Source of the DNA: Cystobacter ferrugineus
GTDB lineage: Bacteria > Myxococcota > Myxococcia > Myxococcales > Myxococcaceae
Direction: 5' to 3'
DNA length: 64,000 nucleotides
Assembly: GCF_001887355.1 (NCBI RefSeq)
Contig: NZ_MPIN01000002.1
Location: 310,001 to 374,000, forward strand
Positions 11,596-19,730 of the stretch are shown here, one piece after another. Every line of letters begins with the position of its first letter. Within the stretch, counting starts at the first letter, position 1. A program made the translations under genes and the position numbers. The notes beneath the pieces are model-generated. The model was not told the origin of the DNA. It saw only the letters and a program-made list of their open reading frames with translations, and did no database searches.

Positions 11596-12282
11596 ATGAT
11601 CTTCCGCCAGCTCTTCGATGCCGAGTCCTCGACGTACACCTACCTCCTGGGCGATCCGTCCTCGGGGCAGGCCGCCCTCATCGATCCGGTGCTCGAGCAG
11701 GTGGAGCGCGATCTCACGCTGGTGCGTGAACTCGGCTTGCGCCTCACCCATGTGCTGGAGACGCACGTGCACGCGGACCACATCACCTCCGCGGGGCGGC
11801 TGCGCGAGCGCACCGGGTGCACGGTGGTGGCCAGCGAGCGGGGGGCGTCGTGCGTCGATCTCCATGTGCGGCATGGGGACGAGGTGCGCGTCGGGGCCCT
11901 GGTGGTGCGCGTGCTGGCCACTCCGGGACATACCGATGACGGCGTGAGCTACTGCGTGGGGGAGCGGGTGTTCACGGGAGACACGCTGCTCATCCGCGGC
12001 ACCGGGCGGACGGACTTCCAGAATGGGGACGCGGGCCAGCTCCACGACTCCGTCACCCGGGTGCTCTTCGCCCTGCCGGACGACACGCTCGTCTACCCCG
12101 GGCACGACTACCAGGGCCGGACGGTGACGACCATTGGCGAGGAGAAGCGGCACAACCCGCGCCTGGCGGGACGCGGCCGTGAGGAGTTCATCCACCTCAT
12201 GGGCAACCTCCACCTGCCCATGCCCCGGAAGCTGGACGTGGCCGTGCCCGCCAACCGCTCCTGTGGGCGCCTGGACTCGTGA
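11596..12282 (+). CDS. Persulfide dioxygenase (ETHE1-like, metallo-beta-lactamase fold)
   Basis: 228-residue non-heme iron enzyme that oxidises glutathione persulfide to sulfite. The metallo-beta-lactamase motif THVHADH gives H57, H59, D61 and H62; H112 (PGHTDD), D129 (TGDT) and H170 (PGHDY) complete the set. By comparison with ETHE1, H57, H112 and D129 should bind the iron. The N-terminus MIFRQLFDAESSTYTYLL is typical of the family, which fixes the start although no ribosome-binding site fits between the promoter and the ATG. It works downstream of SQR and upstream of the rhodanese and exporter genes in the same unit. Confidence 0.92.
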   Translation: MIFRQLFDAESSTYTYLLGDPSSGQAALIDPVLEQVERDLTLVRELGLRLTHVLETHVHADHITSAGRLRERTGCTVVASERGASCVDLHVRHGDEVRVGALVVRVLATPGHTDDGVSYCVGERVFTGDTLLIRGTGRTDFQNGDAGQLHDSVTRVLFALPDDTLVYPGHDYQGRTVTTIGEEKRHNPRLAGRGREEFIHLMGNLHLPMPRKLDVAVPANRSCGRLDS

Positions 12283-12295
12283 GGAACGCGCGACC

Positions 12296-12634
12296 ATGTC
12301 CTCTCCTCTCTTCCTGGATCTCCTTCCCGAGCAGCTCGACACCCTGGGGCCCGAGGTGCGGCGCATCGACGTGCGCGAGCCCGACGAGTTCGAGGGCCCC
12401 CTGGGCCACCTGCCCCGGGCCGAGCTCGTTCCCCTGGGCACCCTCGAGGCCGCGTGCGCCACCTGGTCCCGCGAGGCGCCGCTGCTGCTCATCTGCCGCT
12501 CGGGCCGGCGGTCCGTGACGGCCGCCGAGCTCCTGGCGCGGCACGGCTTTGGCCGCCTCTACAACCTCAAGGGAGGCATGCTGGCGGTGCGCGAGGCCGA
12601 CCCGGCGCGCGGCCCGGGAGCCCCATCCACGTGA
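12296..12634 (+). CDS. Single-domain rhodanese-like sulfurtransferase
   Basis: 112 residues, one rhodanese domain. The active-site loop is CRSGRR with the catalytic C67, and the earlier RIDVREPDEFEGPLGHLP block is typical of the family. Rhodaneses move sulfane sulfur between persulfides, glutathione, sulfite or cyanide. Here, between a persulfide dioxygenase and a TauE/SafE exporter, it probably forms thiosulfate from persulfide and sulfite or feeds glutathione persulfide to the dioxygenase (inference). GAGGA at 12281-12285 is the ribosome-binding site. The stop overlaps the next start as GTGA. Confidence 0.9.
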   Translation: MSSPLFLDLLPEQLDTLGPEVRRIDVREPDEFEGPLGHLPRAELVPLGTLEAACATWSREAPLLLICRSGRRSVTAAELLARHGFGRLYNLKGGMLAVREADPARGPGAPST

Positions 12635-13497
12635 GCCCGGGCCTTCACGACGTGCTCGCGCTGCTCGTGCCTCCCGCCATGCCCCTGGTGGGCTTCGTGC
12701 TCGCCGCGCTCATCGGCGTGTCCCTGGGGCTGCTCGGGGGAGGAGGCTCCATCCTCACGGTGCCGATCCTCGTCTACGTGCTGGGCTTCGAGCCCAAGGA
12801 GTCCATCGCCATGGGGCTGGCGATCGTGGGCACCACGAGCCTCTTCGGTGCCTTCGGACACTGGCGCGCGGGCAACCTCCAGTTGCGCGCCGCGCTCGTC
12901 TTCGGAGCGATGGCGATGGGGGGCACCTTCGTCGGCGCGCGCCTGTCGGTCTTCCTCCCGGGGACGGTGCAGCTCGTGCTCTTCGCCACGGTGATGTTGG
13001 TGGCGGCGGTCTTCATGGAGCGCAACGCCCGGCGGGAGCTCGCCACCCCGGCCACCGGGCCCGAGCCGCGCGTGGCCTCCTTTCCCCTGCTCGCCGCGTC
13101 CGCGCTCGGCGTGGGCGCGCTCACGGGGCTGGTCGGAGTCGGCGGGGGATTCCTCATCGTGCCGGTGCTCGTCCTGCGCGCCGGTCTGCCCATGAAGCAG
13201 GCGGTGGGCACGAGCCTGCTCGTCATCGCCTTCAACTCCTTCGTCGGGTTCGCGGGCTATCTCGGCCATGTGAACGTCGCGTGGGGGGCACTCACGCTCT
13301 TCACGGGCCTGGCCATCGCGGGTACCGTCGGAGGCACCTGGCTCTCGCGCTTCATCTCCCAGGCCACCCTCAAGCGGGCCTTCGCGGGGCTGCTCGTGGT
13401 GATGGGCGTCCTCATCCTCTACGAGAACCGGCGGACGTTCCCCGCGCTGGGACGGGCCGCCGCCAGCGAGTCTCCACGCCCGGTGCGTCCGGGCTGA
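12631..13497 (+). CDS. TauE/SafE family membrane transporter (probable sulfite/sulfur-compound exporter)
   Basis: 288-residue inner-membrane protein with about eight hydrophobic segments in two halves. Each half has a glycine-rich loop of the family type (LGLLGGGGSILTVP and LVGVGGGFLIVPVL). TauE/SafE members export sulfite, sulfoacetate and related anions; the operon suggests removal of sulfite or thiosulfate made by the dioxygenase and rhodanese. The GTG start overlaps the rhodanese stop by the GTGA arrangement, which points to translational coupling. Confidence 0.9.
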   Translation: MSPGLHDVLALLVPPAMPLVGFVLAALIGVSLGLLGGGGSILTVPILVYVLGFEPKESIAMGLAIVGTTSLFGAFGHWRAGNLQLRAALVFGAMAMGGTFVGARLSVFLPGTVQLVLFATVMLVAAVFMERNARRELATPATGPEPRVASFPLLAASALGVGALTGLVGVGGGFLIVPVLVLRAGLPMKQAVGTSLLVIAFNSFVGFAGYLGHVNVAWGALTLFTGLAIAGTVGGTWLSRFISQATLKRAFAGLLVVMGVLILYENRRTFPALGRAAASESPRPVRPG

Positions 13498-13536
13498 CTC
13501 CGCGATCAGCGCGCGATGACAGAGCCACCTCGAGGG

Positions 13537-13564
13537 CCGGAAGAACTGAACCGGAAGAACTGAA
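13537..13564. repeat. Tandem 14-bp direct repeat
   Basis: CCGGAAGAACTGAA occurs twice head to tail (13537-13550 and 13551-13564) in the gap between the sulfide island and the phosphatase gene. It may be a simple slippage duplication; no function is evident. Confidence 0.6.
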
Positions 13565-13688
13565 GGAGACGCGGCCCTGTGTCGGGCCTTCAACGTCCAG
13601 GGCCCGTCGCGCGTCCGCGCCCGCCTCCCGCCGCTTCTCTTCGCGCCCCTGCTCCCTATCGTGTGTTCCCCTGATAGGAGCGCCACGC

Positions 13689-14240
13689 ATGATGCGGGAG
13701 CAGATGGAGATGAACCTCGACTGGGTGACCTCCGAACTCGTGCTGGGAGGCCGCTTCCCGATGGAAGCCGCGGCCCATCTCTCCCAGCGGCTCGGCATCC
13801 GTTACGTCGTCGACGTCCGGGTGGAGTGCTGTGATGACGAGCGTGTGCTGCGCGAGCACGGCATCACCCTGCTGCACCTGCCCACGGTGGATATGTGCGC
13901 CATCAGCCAGCCGATGATTCGCGATGGGGTGGCCTGGGTCCGCGAGCGTCTGGATCAGGGGGAGAAGGTCTTCATCCACTGCGAGCACGGCATCGGCCGC
14001 AGCGCATTGCTGGCGCTGTGCGTGCTCGTGTCGCGAGGGCTCAGCCCGCTGGAGTCCCTCGCGCTGGCCAAGCGGCGGCGGCCCAAGGTGTCTCCGAGCC
14101 CGGAGCAGCTCGAGGCCTTCATGGCCTTCGCGGAGGAGTGGAGACGGGCCCATGGGGCCTCCTGGACCGTGCCCGTCTTCGACGAGCTGGCGGCCATCGC
14201 CTACAGCCACCTGCGACCCTCCTCGCCGCCACCCGCGTAG
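13689..14240 (+). CDS. Dual-specificity protein phosphatase
   Basis: 183 residues. The cysteine-phosphatase signature CX5R is present in HCEHGIGRS, with nucleophile C98 and phosphate-binding R104. DVRVECCDDE and the segment around TVDMCAISQPM lie where the general-acid region of the fold is expected. It could act on phosphotyrosine/serine or on a phosphorylated small molecule or lipid. AGGAG at 13676-13680 is the ribosome-binding site. It lies only 19 bases upstream of a kinase/phosphoribosyltransferase-like fusion gene in the same direction, so the two are probably co-transcribed. Confidence 0.88.
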   Translation: MMREQMEMNLDWVTSELVLGGRFPMEAAAHLSQRLGIRYVVDVRVECCDDERVLREHGITLLHLPTVDMCAISQPMIRDGVAWVRERLDQGEKVFIHCEHGIGRSALLALCVLVSRGLSPLESLALAKRRRPKVSPSPEQLEAFMAFAEEWRRAHGASWTVPVFDELAAIAYSHLRPSSPPPA

Positions 14241-14259
14241 GGCCCCGGGAGTCACGCGC

Positions 14260-16026
14260 ATGCTCGTCTATGGAGATCGGCCCCGTTCGCGGGTGCCTGG
14301 AGAGGTTCTCGCCGACCTGCGCCGTCAGATGGCCGAGGCCGAGGCCCTGCCCGCCGGCATTCTCTGGCACACGGCGCTGGCCCGGCTGTTGATCGACGCG
14401 GGCATGCTCGCCCAGGGGCTCCTGGATGCCGGGTATGAGCGGATGGGCCACGACAAGCAGGGCCCCGAGCAGGAGCGGGCCCTGGCCCTGCCGTTGGCGG
14501 TGGCCCGGGCGCTCTGGGAGTCGCACCGGAGTGGCTACCGCGTCCGGAGTGCGCTGCCCTGGGACGCGCTCGAGGCGCTCGAGCGTGCCTCGCTGCCGGA
14601 CGCGGTCTCGCTCAAGACGCCCGAAGGGTACGCCTATTATGCCCTCTATCCCGAGGCGTACATGGAAGCGGCCCGCGACCTTCCCAATGGACGGGCGGCG
14701 CGCGTCATCGGCATTCGCAGCATCGGCACCAGCCTGGCCTGCGCGGTGGCCGCGGGGGCGGGCGCGGTTCACGCCCCGATGACCGTGCGGCCCGGCGGAC
14801 ATCCCTTCCAACGCGAGCTGCGCCTGGGCCCCGGCGTCGAGGCGGCCCTGCGGTGCTCGGAACGCGGTACTCCCTTCGCCATCGTGGACGAGGGGCCCGG
14901 CCTCTCCGGGAGTTCCTTCGGCGCGGTGGGGGACACCCTCGAGCGCGCGGGCGTGCTGGTGGAGCACCTGCACTTCTTTCCCAGCCACCGGGGCGAGCCC
15001 GGGCCCATGGCGAGCGAAGCGCACCGCGTGCGCTGGCGCCGCGCGCACAAGCACACGGTCGATTTCGAGCACCTGTTCCTGGCTCCCAGCGAGCCGCGCC
15101 ACGCGTTGGCCTCGTGGGTGGAGGACCTGTGCGGCGCTCCTTTGGCCCCGCTGGAGGACGTGGGGGGCGGTGGCTGGCGGCGCGAGCACTTCTCCCAGGA
15201 GGAGGACTGGCCCGCCGCCCATGTCCAACAGGAGCGGCGCAAGTACCTCCTGCGGACCGGGCGGGGCCTCTTCCTGCTCAAGTTCGCGGGGTTGGGCAGC
15301 CGCGGAGCGCATGCCCTCGAGCGTTCACGGACGCTCGCCGAGGCGGGATGGGGGCCTGGGGTGCTGGGGCTGCGGCACGGCTTCCTCGTCCATCGCTGGG
15401 AGGCGGAGTCCACGCCACTCGATCCCACGGCCGTCGATCGCCGTGAGCTGCTCGATCGGACCGGTGCCTATCTGGCCTTCCGGGTCCGTTACTTCGCCCG
15501 CTCGGGTGGGGGCCACGGTGCGAGCCCTGAGCAGTTGTTCGAAATGGGGCGTCACAACACGCGCGAAGCGCTCGGCGAGGAGTGGGCCCGGTCCTGGTCT
15601 CGCTGGGAGGAGCAGCTCGTGCGCCTGTCGGCGGAGTTGAACGTGGTGGAGACCGATGGCCGCATGCATCCCTGGGAGTGGCTCGTGAGGCCGGACGGAG
15701 CCCTCCTGAAGACGGACGCGGTGGATCATCACGACGCGCACGACCTCATCGGCTGCCAGGACGTGGCGTGGGACATCGTGGGCGCCAGTGTCGAGCTGGG
15801 CCTCGAGCAGGGCGAGCTGGCCGAGCAGGTGTCACGGCGGGGGCCTCGCGCGGTGAGTGGCGTGCTGCTGCGCTTCTATCGTCCCTGCTACCTGGCCTTC
15901 CAACTGGGCCATCATCAGCTCGCCTTCCATTCCCTGGCCTCACAGGTTCCCTCGGAGGCCGAGCGCCTTCGCGCCGCCGCTCAGCGCTATGCGCGGGCCC
16001 TGGAGCGGGAGCTGGCCGCCGGGTGA
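14260..16026 (+). CDS. Phosphoribosyltransferase-like / aminoglycoside-kinase-like fusion protein
   Basis: 588 residues with no family I can name with certainty. Residues about 150-260 look like a type I phosphoribosyltransferase: ARVIGIRSIGTSLACAVA, then the PRPP-loop-like AIVDEGPGLSGSSF (about 207-220). The C-terminal half resembles the aminoglycoside/choline kinase fold: a candidate ATP-binding lysine K341 in FLLKFAG, MHPWEWLVRPDG, and a metal/catalytic-like stretch LLKTDAVDHHDAHDLIG (K484 onward) followed by DVAWDIVGA. A canonical HxDxxxxN loop is not seen, so the kinase assignment is by overall likeness. The fusion and its position after a phosphatase suggest making and removing a phosphate on one substrate. 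The ATG at 14260 begins 19 bases after the phosphatase stop. Confidence 0.75.
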   Translation: MLVYGDRPRSRVPGEVLADLRRQMAEAEALPAGILWHTALARLLIDAGMLAQGLLDAGYERMGHDKQGPEQERALALPLAVARALWESHRSGYRVRSALPWDALEALERASLPDAVSLKTPEGYAYYALYPEAYMEAARDLPNGRAARVIGIRSIGTSLACAVAAGAGAVHAPMTVRPGGHPFQRELRLGPGVEAALRCSERGTPFAIVDEGPGLSGSSFGAVGDTLERAGVLVEHLHFFPSHRGEPGPMASEAHRVRWRRAHKHTVDFEHLFLAPSEPRHALASWVEDLCGAPLAPLEDVGGGGWRREHFSQEEDWPAAHVQQERRKYLLRTGRGLFLLKFAGLGSRGAHALERSRTLAEAGWGPGVLGLRHGFLVHRWEAESTPLDPTAVDRRELLDRTGAYLAFRVRYFARSGGGHGASPEQLFEMGRHNTREALGEEWARSWSRWEEQLVRLSAELNVVETDGRMHPWEWLVRPDGALLKTDAVDHHDAHDLIGCQDVAWDIVGASVELGLEQGELAEQVSRRGPRAVSGVLLRFYRPCYLAFQLGHHQLAFHSLASQVPSEAERLRAAAQRYARALERELAAG

Positions 16027-16103
16027 GCGGGGGAGGAGGGGAGGGCGCCGGAAGTGCGCTTCCCTCGGGCGTGCGGACCTACTTTTCCTGGAGGAGGCCG
16101 CGC

Positions 16104-16508
16104 ATGGAACGCACGACGGAGATTCCCCCTCAGGGGTGGTTCAACTACTTCGCGGGCTTGAGCAGGCGGGCGATGAGCCACCCCGTCCGGGTGGAAGTGG
16201 AGAGCGTCTTGATGGGAGCCCAGGAGCTGGTTCATGCGCTGCCCTTGCTGGGCATCGACGTGGAACCCAAGGGCTCGGAGCTGGGTGCCATCGAGCTCAC
16301 CCTGGGAGATGAACACCAGGACTTCCTGCACCGCATCGCCCAGCCCGTGCAGGTCTATCTCAAGATCGATGACCACGGAGACCTCGATTGCCTGTCCATC
16401 GAGGACCGGAGTGGAACCAGGACCCTGGTCTTCTTCGAGGAGGGAGGCGTGCCCGCCTGGGCCCATCCGAGCATCCAGGAAGCGGAGCCGCCCGCGTTGG
16501 GCCTGTGA
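16104..16508 (+). CDS. DUF5335 family protein
   Basis: 134 residues. The pattern TEIPPQGWFNYFAGLSRR...HPVRVEVESVLMGAQE...LPLLGIDVEPKGS...IELTL matches DUF5335, a small family of unknown function. It has no signal peptide or membrane segment and is acidic. GAGGAGG at 16091-16097 is an excellent ribosome-binding site. It follows the fusion gene by 77 bases in the same direction and could belong to the same transcript. Confidence 0.8.
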   Translation: MERTTEIPPQGWFNYFAGLSRRAMSHPVRVEVESVLMGAQELVHALPLLGIDVEPKGSELGAIELTLGDEHQDFLHRIAQPVQVYLKIDDHGDLDCLSIEDRSGTRTLVFFEEGGVPAWAHPSIQEAEPPALGL

Positions 16509-16613
16509 GCCATGCACAGCGGACTTCCCAGCGGGCCTCGGCTGGGCGGATAGCCTCCAGGCTTCCGTGGCGCCTCCACCTCGTTTCTTGACTCGCCGGA
16601 GAGCGCCCGCACA

Positions 16614-18488
16614 GTGCGAGGCGTGTTCTGGCGAGGGTGGAGGGTAGTCAGTGTCGCGGCGGCCTTGATGTTGGCCTCGTGTGTCTCCGTACGTGGTCGG
16701 CCGGCGCCGGTGGAAACAGGCCCGCTCGACGTGGCCCAGGACTACCTGCGGGCCTGGGGCGAGGGTGACTTCGCCTCCATGCGGCGCGCGGTGGTCGAGC
16801 CGCCGGCCGATCTCGAGGCGCAACACCAGCGCTTCCGGGACGAGCTGCGCATCATCGCCTCGCGCTTCGAGCTCGGCCGTGTCGAGCGCGAGGAGGACAG
16901 TGCCCTGGTCACCTTCCGCGCCCTGCATGTCCTGCGTGGGCTGGGCGAGTGGGAGGTGGACAGCACGCTGCGCTTCGTGCGCCGGGAGGGGCGCTGGTGG
17001 GTGCGCTGGTCTCCGGCGGTGCTGCACCCCGAGGCCCGCGAAGGGGACCGTTTCTCCCGCACGAGGACGCGCCCCGCGCGGGCCAGCCTGCTCGATGGGC
17101 GGGGACATCCCCTCACCCGCGAGGGCGAGGTCATCACCATTGGTGTCGAGCCCCGGCGCATCCAGAGCCGCGCGGCCGTCGCCTCGGCGCTCCAGGCGCG
17201 GCTGGGCGTGGATCCTTCGAGACTGGACAAGACGTTGAACGCGCCGGGCGTGTCCCCCGAGCACTTCGTGCCCATCATCGACGTGCGGCCCGCGCTCTAC
17301 CAACAGGTACGTCCGGCGCTGGCGCCCGTGCCGGGCATCTTCTTCCGCCGCAAGAGCGCCTGGCTCACCCCGGAGGAGGGCTTCGCGGCGCACACCCTGG
17401 GCCGGGTAGGGGAGGTGACGGCCGAGCTGCTCGAGCAGTTGGGGCCGACCTACCAGCGGGGAGACACCGTGGGCCTGTCGGGACTGGAGCTGGCCCATGA
17501 GCAGCGGCTCGCGGGGCTGCCCTCCGGAGAGGTTCGCCTCACCCGTCCGTCCGGAGAGGTGCGCGTCCTCGGCCGCTTCGCGGGAGCGCCGGGCACGCCG
17601 GTGCGGACCACGCTGCTGCCCGAGGTGCAGTTGGCCGCGGAAGCCGCGCTCGACGGAGTGACCCAGCCCGCGGCGCTCGTCGCGGTGGACAGCCGCACGG
17701 GCGCCATCCTGGCCCTCGTCAGCCGGCCGCTCGAGCAGCCGTTGAATCGCGCGCTCACCGGCCGCTATCCGCCCGGCTCGACGTTCAAGGTCGTCACGTC
17801 GGAAGCGCTGCTCGCCCGGGGCATGGGGGTGGACGCCGCGGTGTCGTGCCCGGCCACGGTGAGTGTGGGGGGCAAGGCGTTTCGCAACTTCGAGGGCGAG
17901 GCGTTCGGGAACACCCGTCTGCGCCAGGTCTTCGCCCACTCCTGCAACACCGCCTTCGTGACGCTGGCCACGGGGCTCGGCACGGGCGCGCTCGAGGACG
18001 CGGCCCACCGCTTCGGCTTCGACGTGGCGTACAACGTGGGGCTTCCTTCTCCCGGTGCCTCGTTCCCCGTGCCCAGGGATGATGCCGAGCGGGCGGCGGC
18101 CGCCATCGGCCAGGGCCGTGTCCTGGCCACGCCGCTGCACATGGCCTCGGTGGCCGCGGCGGCCGAATCGGGCAGGTGGCACTCGCCCTATCTCCTGACC
18201 GAGTTGTCGGGAGGCCCCAGCGCCTCGCTCGCGCCGGGAACCCGTGCGCCCTTGCAGGCGCTGATGCGGGCCGTGGTCTCCGAGGGCTCCGGCCGGGCGG
18301 CCGTGGGCGTGATGGGGCTGGCGGGCAAGACGGGCACGGCCGAGTTCGGCACCGGCGCGCCCCTGCCCACACATGCGTGGTTCATCGGCTTCCGCCAGGG
18401 CATTGCCTTCGCCGTGCTGGTGGAGGGCGGAGGCGTGGGCGGCCGGGTGGCCGTGCCCATCGCCGCGAGGTTCGCCGCGGCGCTCTGA
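16614..18488 (+). CDS. Class B penicillin-binding protein, MecA_N-like lipoprotein
   Basis: 624-residue transpeptidase that cross-links peptidoglycan in the periplasm. A lipoprotein signal (AAALMLASC) is followed by an NTF2-like domain (DYLRAWGEGDFASMRRAVVE...RWWVRW) of the MecA_N kind, then a linker and dimerisation region. The penicillin-binding domain has all three active-site motifs: STFK at 389-392 (nucleophile S389), SCN at 443-445 and KTG at 572-574. The GTG start at 16614 is the best fit to the signal peptide. This architecture is that of PBP2a/PBP3-type enzymes of Gram-positive bacteria; a lipid-anchored version may be a specialised or beta-lactam-tolerant enzyme (inference). It converges with the mazG-like gene. 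Confidence 0.9.
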   Translation: MRGVFWRGWRVVSVAAALMLASCVSVRGRPAPVETGPLDVAQDYLRAWGEGDFASMRRAVVEPPADLEAQHQRFRDELRIIASRFELGRVEREEDSALVTFRALHVLRGLGEWEVDSTLRFVRREGRWWVRWSPAVLHPEAREGDRFSRTRTRPARASLLDGRGHPLTREGEVITIGVEPRRIQSRAAVASALQARLGVDPSRLDKTLNAPGVSPEHFVPIIDVRPALYQQVRPALAPVPGIFFRRKSAWLTPEEGFAAHTLGRVGEVTAELLEQLGPTYQRGDTVGLSGLELAHEQRLAGLPSGEVRLTRPSGEVRVLGRFAGAPGTPVRTTLLPEVQLAAEAALDGVTQPAALVAVDSRTGAILALVSRPLEQPLNRALTGRYPPGSTFKVVTSEALLARGMGVDAAVSCPATVSVGGKAFRNFEGEAFGNTRLRQVFAHSCNTAFVTLATGLGTGALEDAAHRFGFDVAYNVGLPSPGASFPVPRDDAERAAAAIGQGRVLATPLHMASVAAAAESGRWHSPYLLTELSGGPSASLAPGTRAPLQALMRAVVSEGSGRAAVGVMGLAGKTGTAEFGTGAPLPTHAWFIGFRQGIAFAVLVEGGGVGGRVAVPIAARFAAAL

Positions 18489-18495
18489 GCGCCGC

Positions 18496-18828
18496 TCAGC
18501 TCCAGGTGCGCTGCTGGTTGCGCGCGTTCTTGTCGCGGAACGCCTGCTCCAGGTCCACGCCCGTCCGGTTGGCGATGGCCACCAGGTAGTTGAAGACGTC
18601 CACCAGCTCCTCGGCGAGGTGGGCCTTCGCCTCCTCGGTCGGGGTGCTCTTTCCCTCGTCGTAGTACTTGTTGTAGCGGCGCACCGCCTTGAACAGCTCG
18701 CCCACCTCCTCGCCCATGAGGAAGCAGTTGTGCACCAGGTCCACCTTCAGCCATCCATGGAGCGTCTCGAGCTCGTGGATGTAGCGCTGGTAGTCCTTCA
18801 TCGTCGCGCCTTCGGGGAGAGTGATCAT
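18496..18828 (-). CDS. MazG-like nucleotide pyrophosphohydrolase
   Basis: 110 residues, all alpha. The Mg-binding motif of the superfamily is visible: GEEVGELFKAV (EExxE) and, further on, EELVDVFNYLV (ExxD). These enzymes hydrolyse NTPs or dNTPs to monophosphates and pyrophosphate, cleaning the nucleotide pool. The start could also be the second methionine (MKDYQRY) at 18801. It stands alone, so a housekeeping role is most likely. Confidence 0.85.
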   Translation of the reverse strand: MITLPEGATMKDYQRYIHELETLHGWLKVDLVHNCFLMGEEVGELFKAVRRYNKYYDEGKSTPTEEAKAHLAEELVDVFNYLVAIANRTGVDLEQAFRDKNARNQQRTWS

Positions 18829-18901
18829 GCCGTCCTTCCTCGCTGGCGGCCCCGCTGGCTGTCAACCGGGGGATGCGGGGGGCGCGGGAGGTGCCCGGTG
18901 C

Positions 18902-19696
18902 TCAACCCTGGGGCGTGCGGTTCTTCGAGCGGCGCGCCAGCCAGTTGCGCAGGAAGGCCTTCACCGCCGGGTGTTGGGACTCGCGGACCAGGTCCGGCGG
19001 GCCCGCCGCGACGATGAGGCCCTCGTGCATGATGGCGAGGCTGTCGGCCATGCCGAAGGCGGACGCCACGTCCGGGGTGATGACGAGCGAGGTCGCCCCG
19101 AGCTGCTGCTTGCCGGTGACGATGATCTCGTTGACGGCGGCGGTGGTGAGCGGATCCAGGCCCGCCGTGGGGTCGTCGTACAGGAGGATCTTCGGCCGGA
19201 GGATGGTGGCGCGCGCGAAGCCCACGCGCTTCTGCATGCCGCCGGACAGCTCGCCGGGGAAGCGCTGGGCCGCGTGGGACAGCCCCACCTTGGCCAGCGT
19301 CTCGTTCACCGTCCGGCGGATCTCCTCCTCGGACATGCGGGTGCGCTCGCGCAGCGGGAAGGCCACGTTGTCGAAGACGTTGAGCGAGTCGAAGAGGGCA
19401 TTGGCCTGGAAGAGGATGCCCTGCTTGCGGCGCATCTGATCGAGCGTGGCCTCGTCCATCTTCGCCACCTCCTGGCCCTCCACGAGCACCATGCCCCGGT
19501 CCGGCCGCAGCAGGCCCATGATGTGCTTCATCAGCACCGACTTGCCCGAGCCGGATATCCCCATCAGCACGCAGGTGGTGCCCTCGGGGACCACGAGGTC
19601 CACGCCTCGCAAGGCGTGCTGGTCCCCGAAGGACTTGTGGAGATCCCTCACCTCGATGGCCAGCTTGCGTGTCGGTGCTCCGCTCGTGTCACTCAT
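18902..19696 (-). CDS. ABC transporter ATP-binding protein (MlaF-like) with altered catalytic residues
   Basis: 264 residues. Walker A is GISGSGKS (46-53), the Q-loop is LFQANALF and the signature is LSGGM (150-154). The closest type is the lipid-asymmetry ATPase MlaF/Ttg2A. Two catalytic positions deviate: the Walker B acid after D174 is D175 instead of Glu, and the H-loop reads VITPD with P208 where His is expected. No permease, MlaD-like or substrate-binding gene is adjacent. The start was placed at MSDTSG. It may hydrolyse ATP slowly or work with partners elsewhere. Confidence 0.85.
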   Translation of the reverse strand: MSDTSGAPTRKLAIEVRDLHKSFGDQHALRGVDLVVPEGTTCVLMGISGSGKSVLMKHIMGLLRPDRGMVLVEGQEVAKMDEATLDQMRRKQGILFQANALFDSLNVFDNVAFPLRERTRMSEEEIRRTVNETLAKVGLSHAAQRFPGELSGGMQKRVGFARATILRPKILLYDDPTAGLDPLTTAAVNEIIVTGKQQLGATSLVITPDVASAFGMADSLAIMHEGLIVAAGPPDLVRESQHPAVKAFLRNWLARRSKNRTPQG

Positions 19697-19730
19697 CGCC
19701 CCACGAGCATAGCGCACGCTTCTTCCCGGC

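Noticed and set aside
13537-13564. The tandem CCGGAAGAACTGAA repeat as a CRISPR or operator array
   Set aside because: There are only two copies with no spacers and no nearby promoter signal; it is more likely a slippage duplication.
14361-14380. A TGGCAC-like sequence inside the kinase-fusion gene as another sigma54 promoter
   Set aside because: The -12 GC is not at the required distance and the position is within a coding region.
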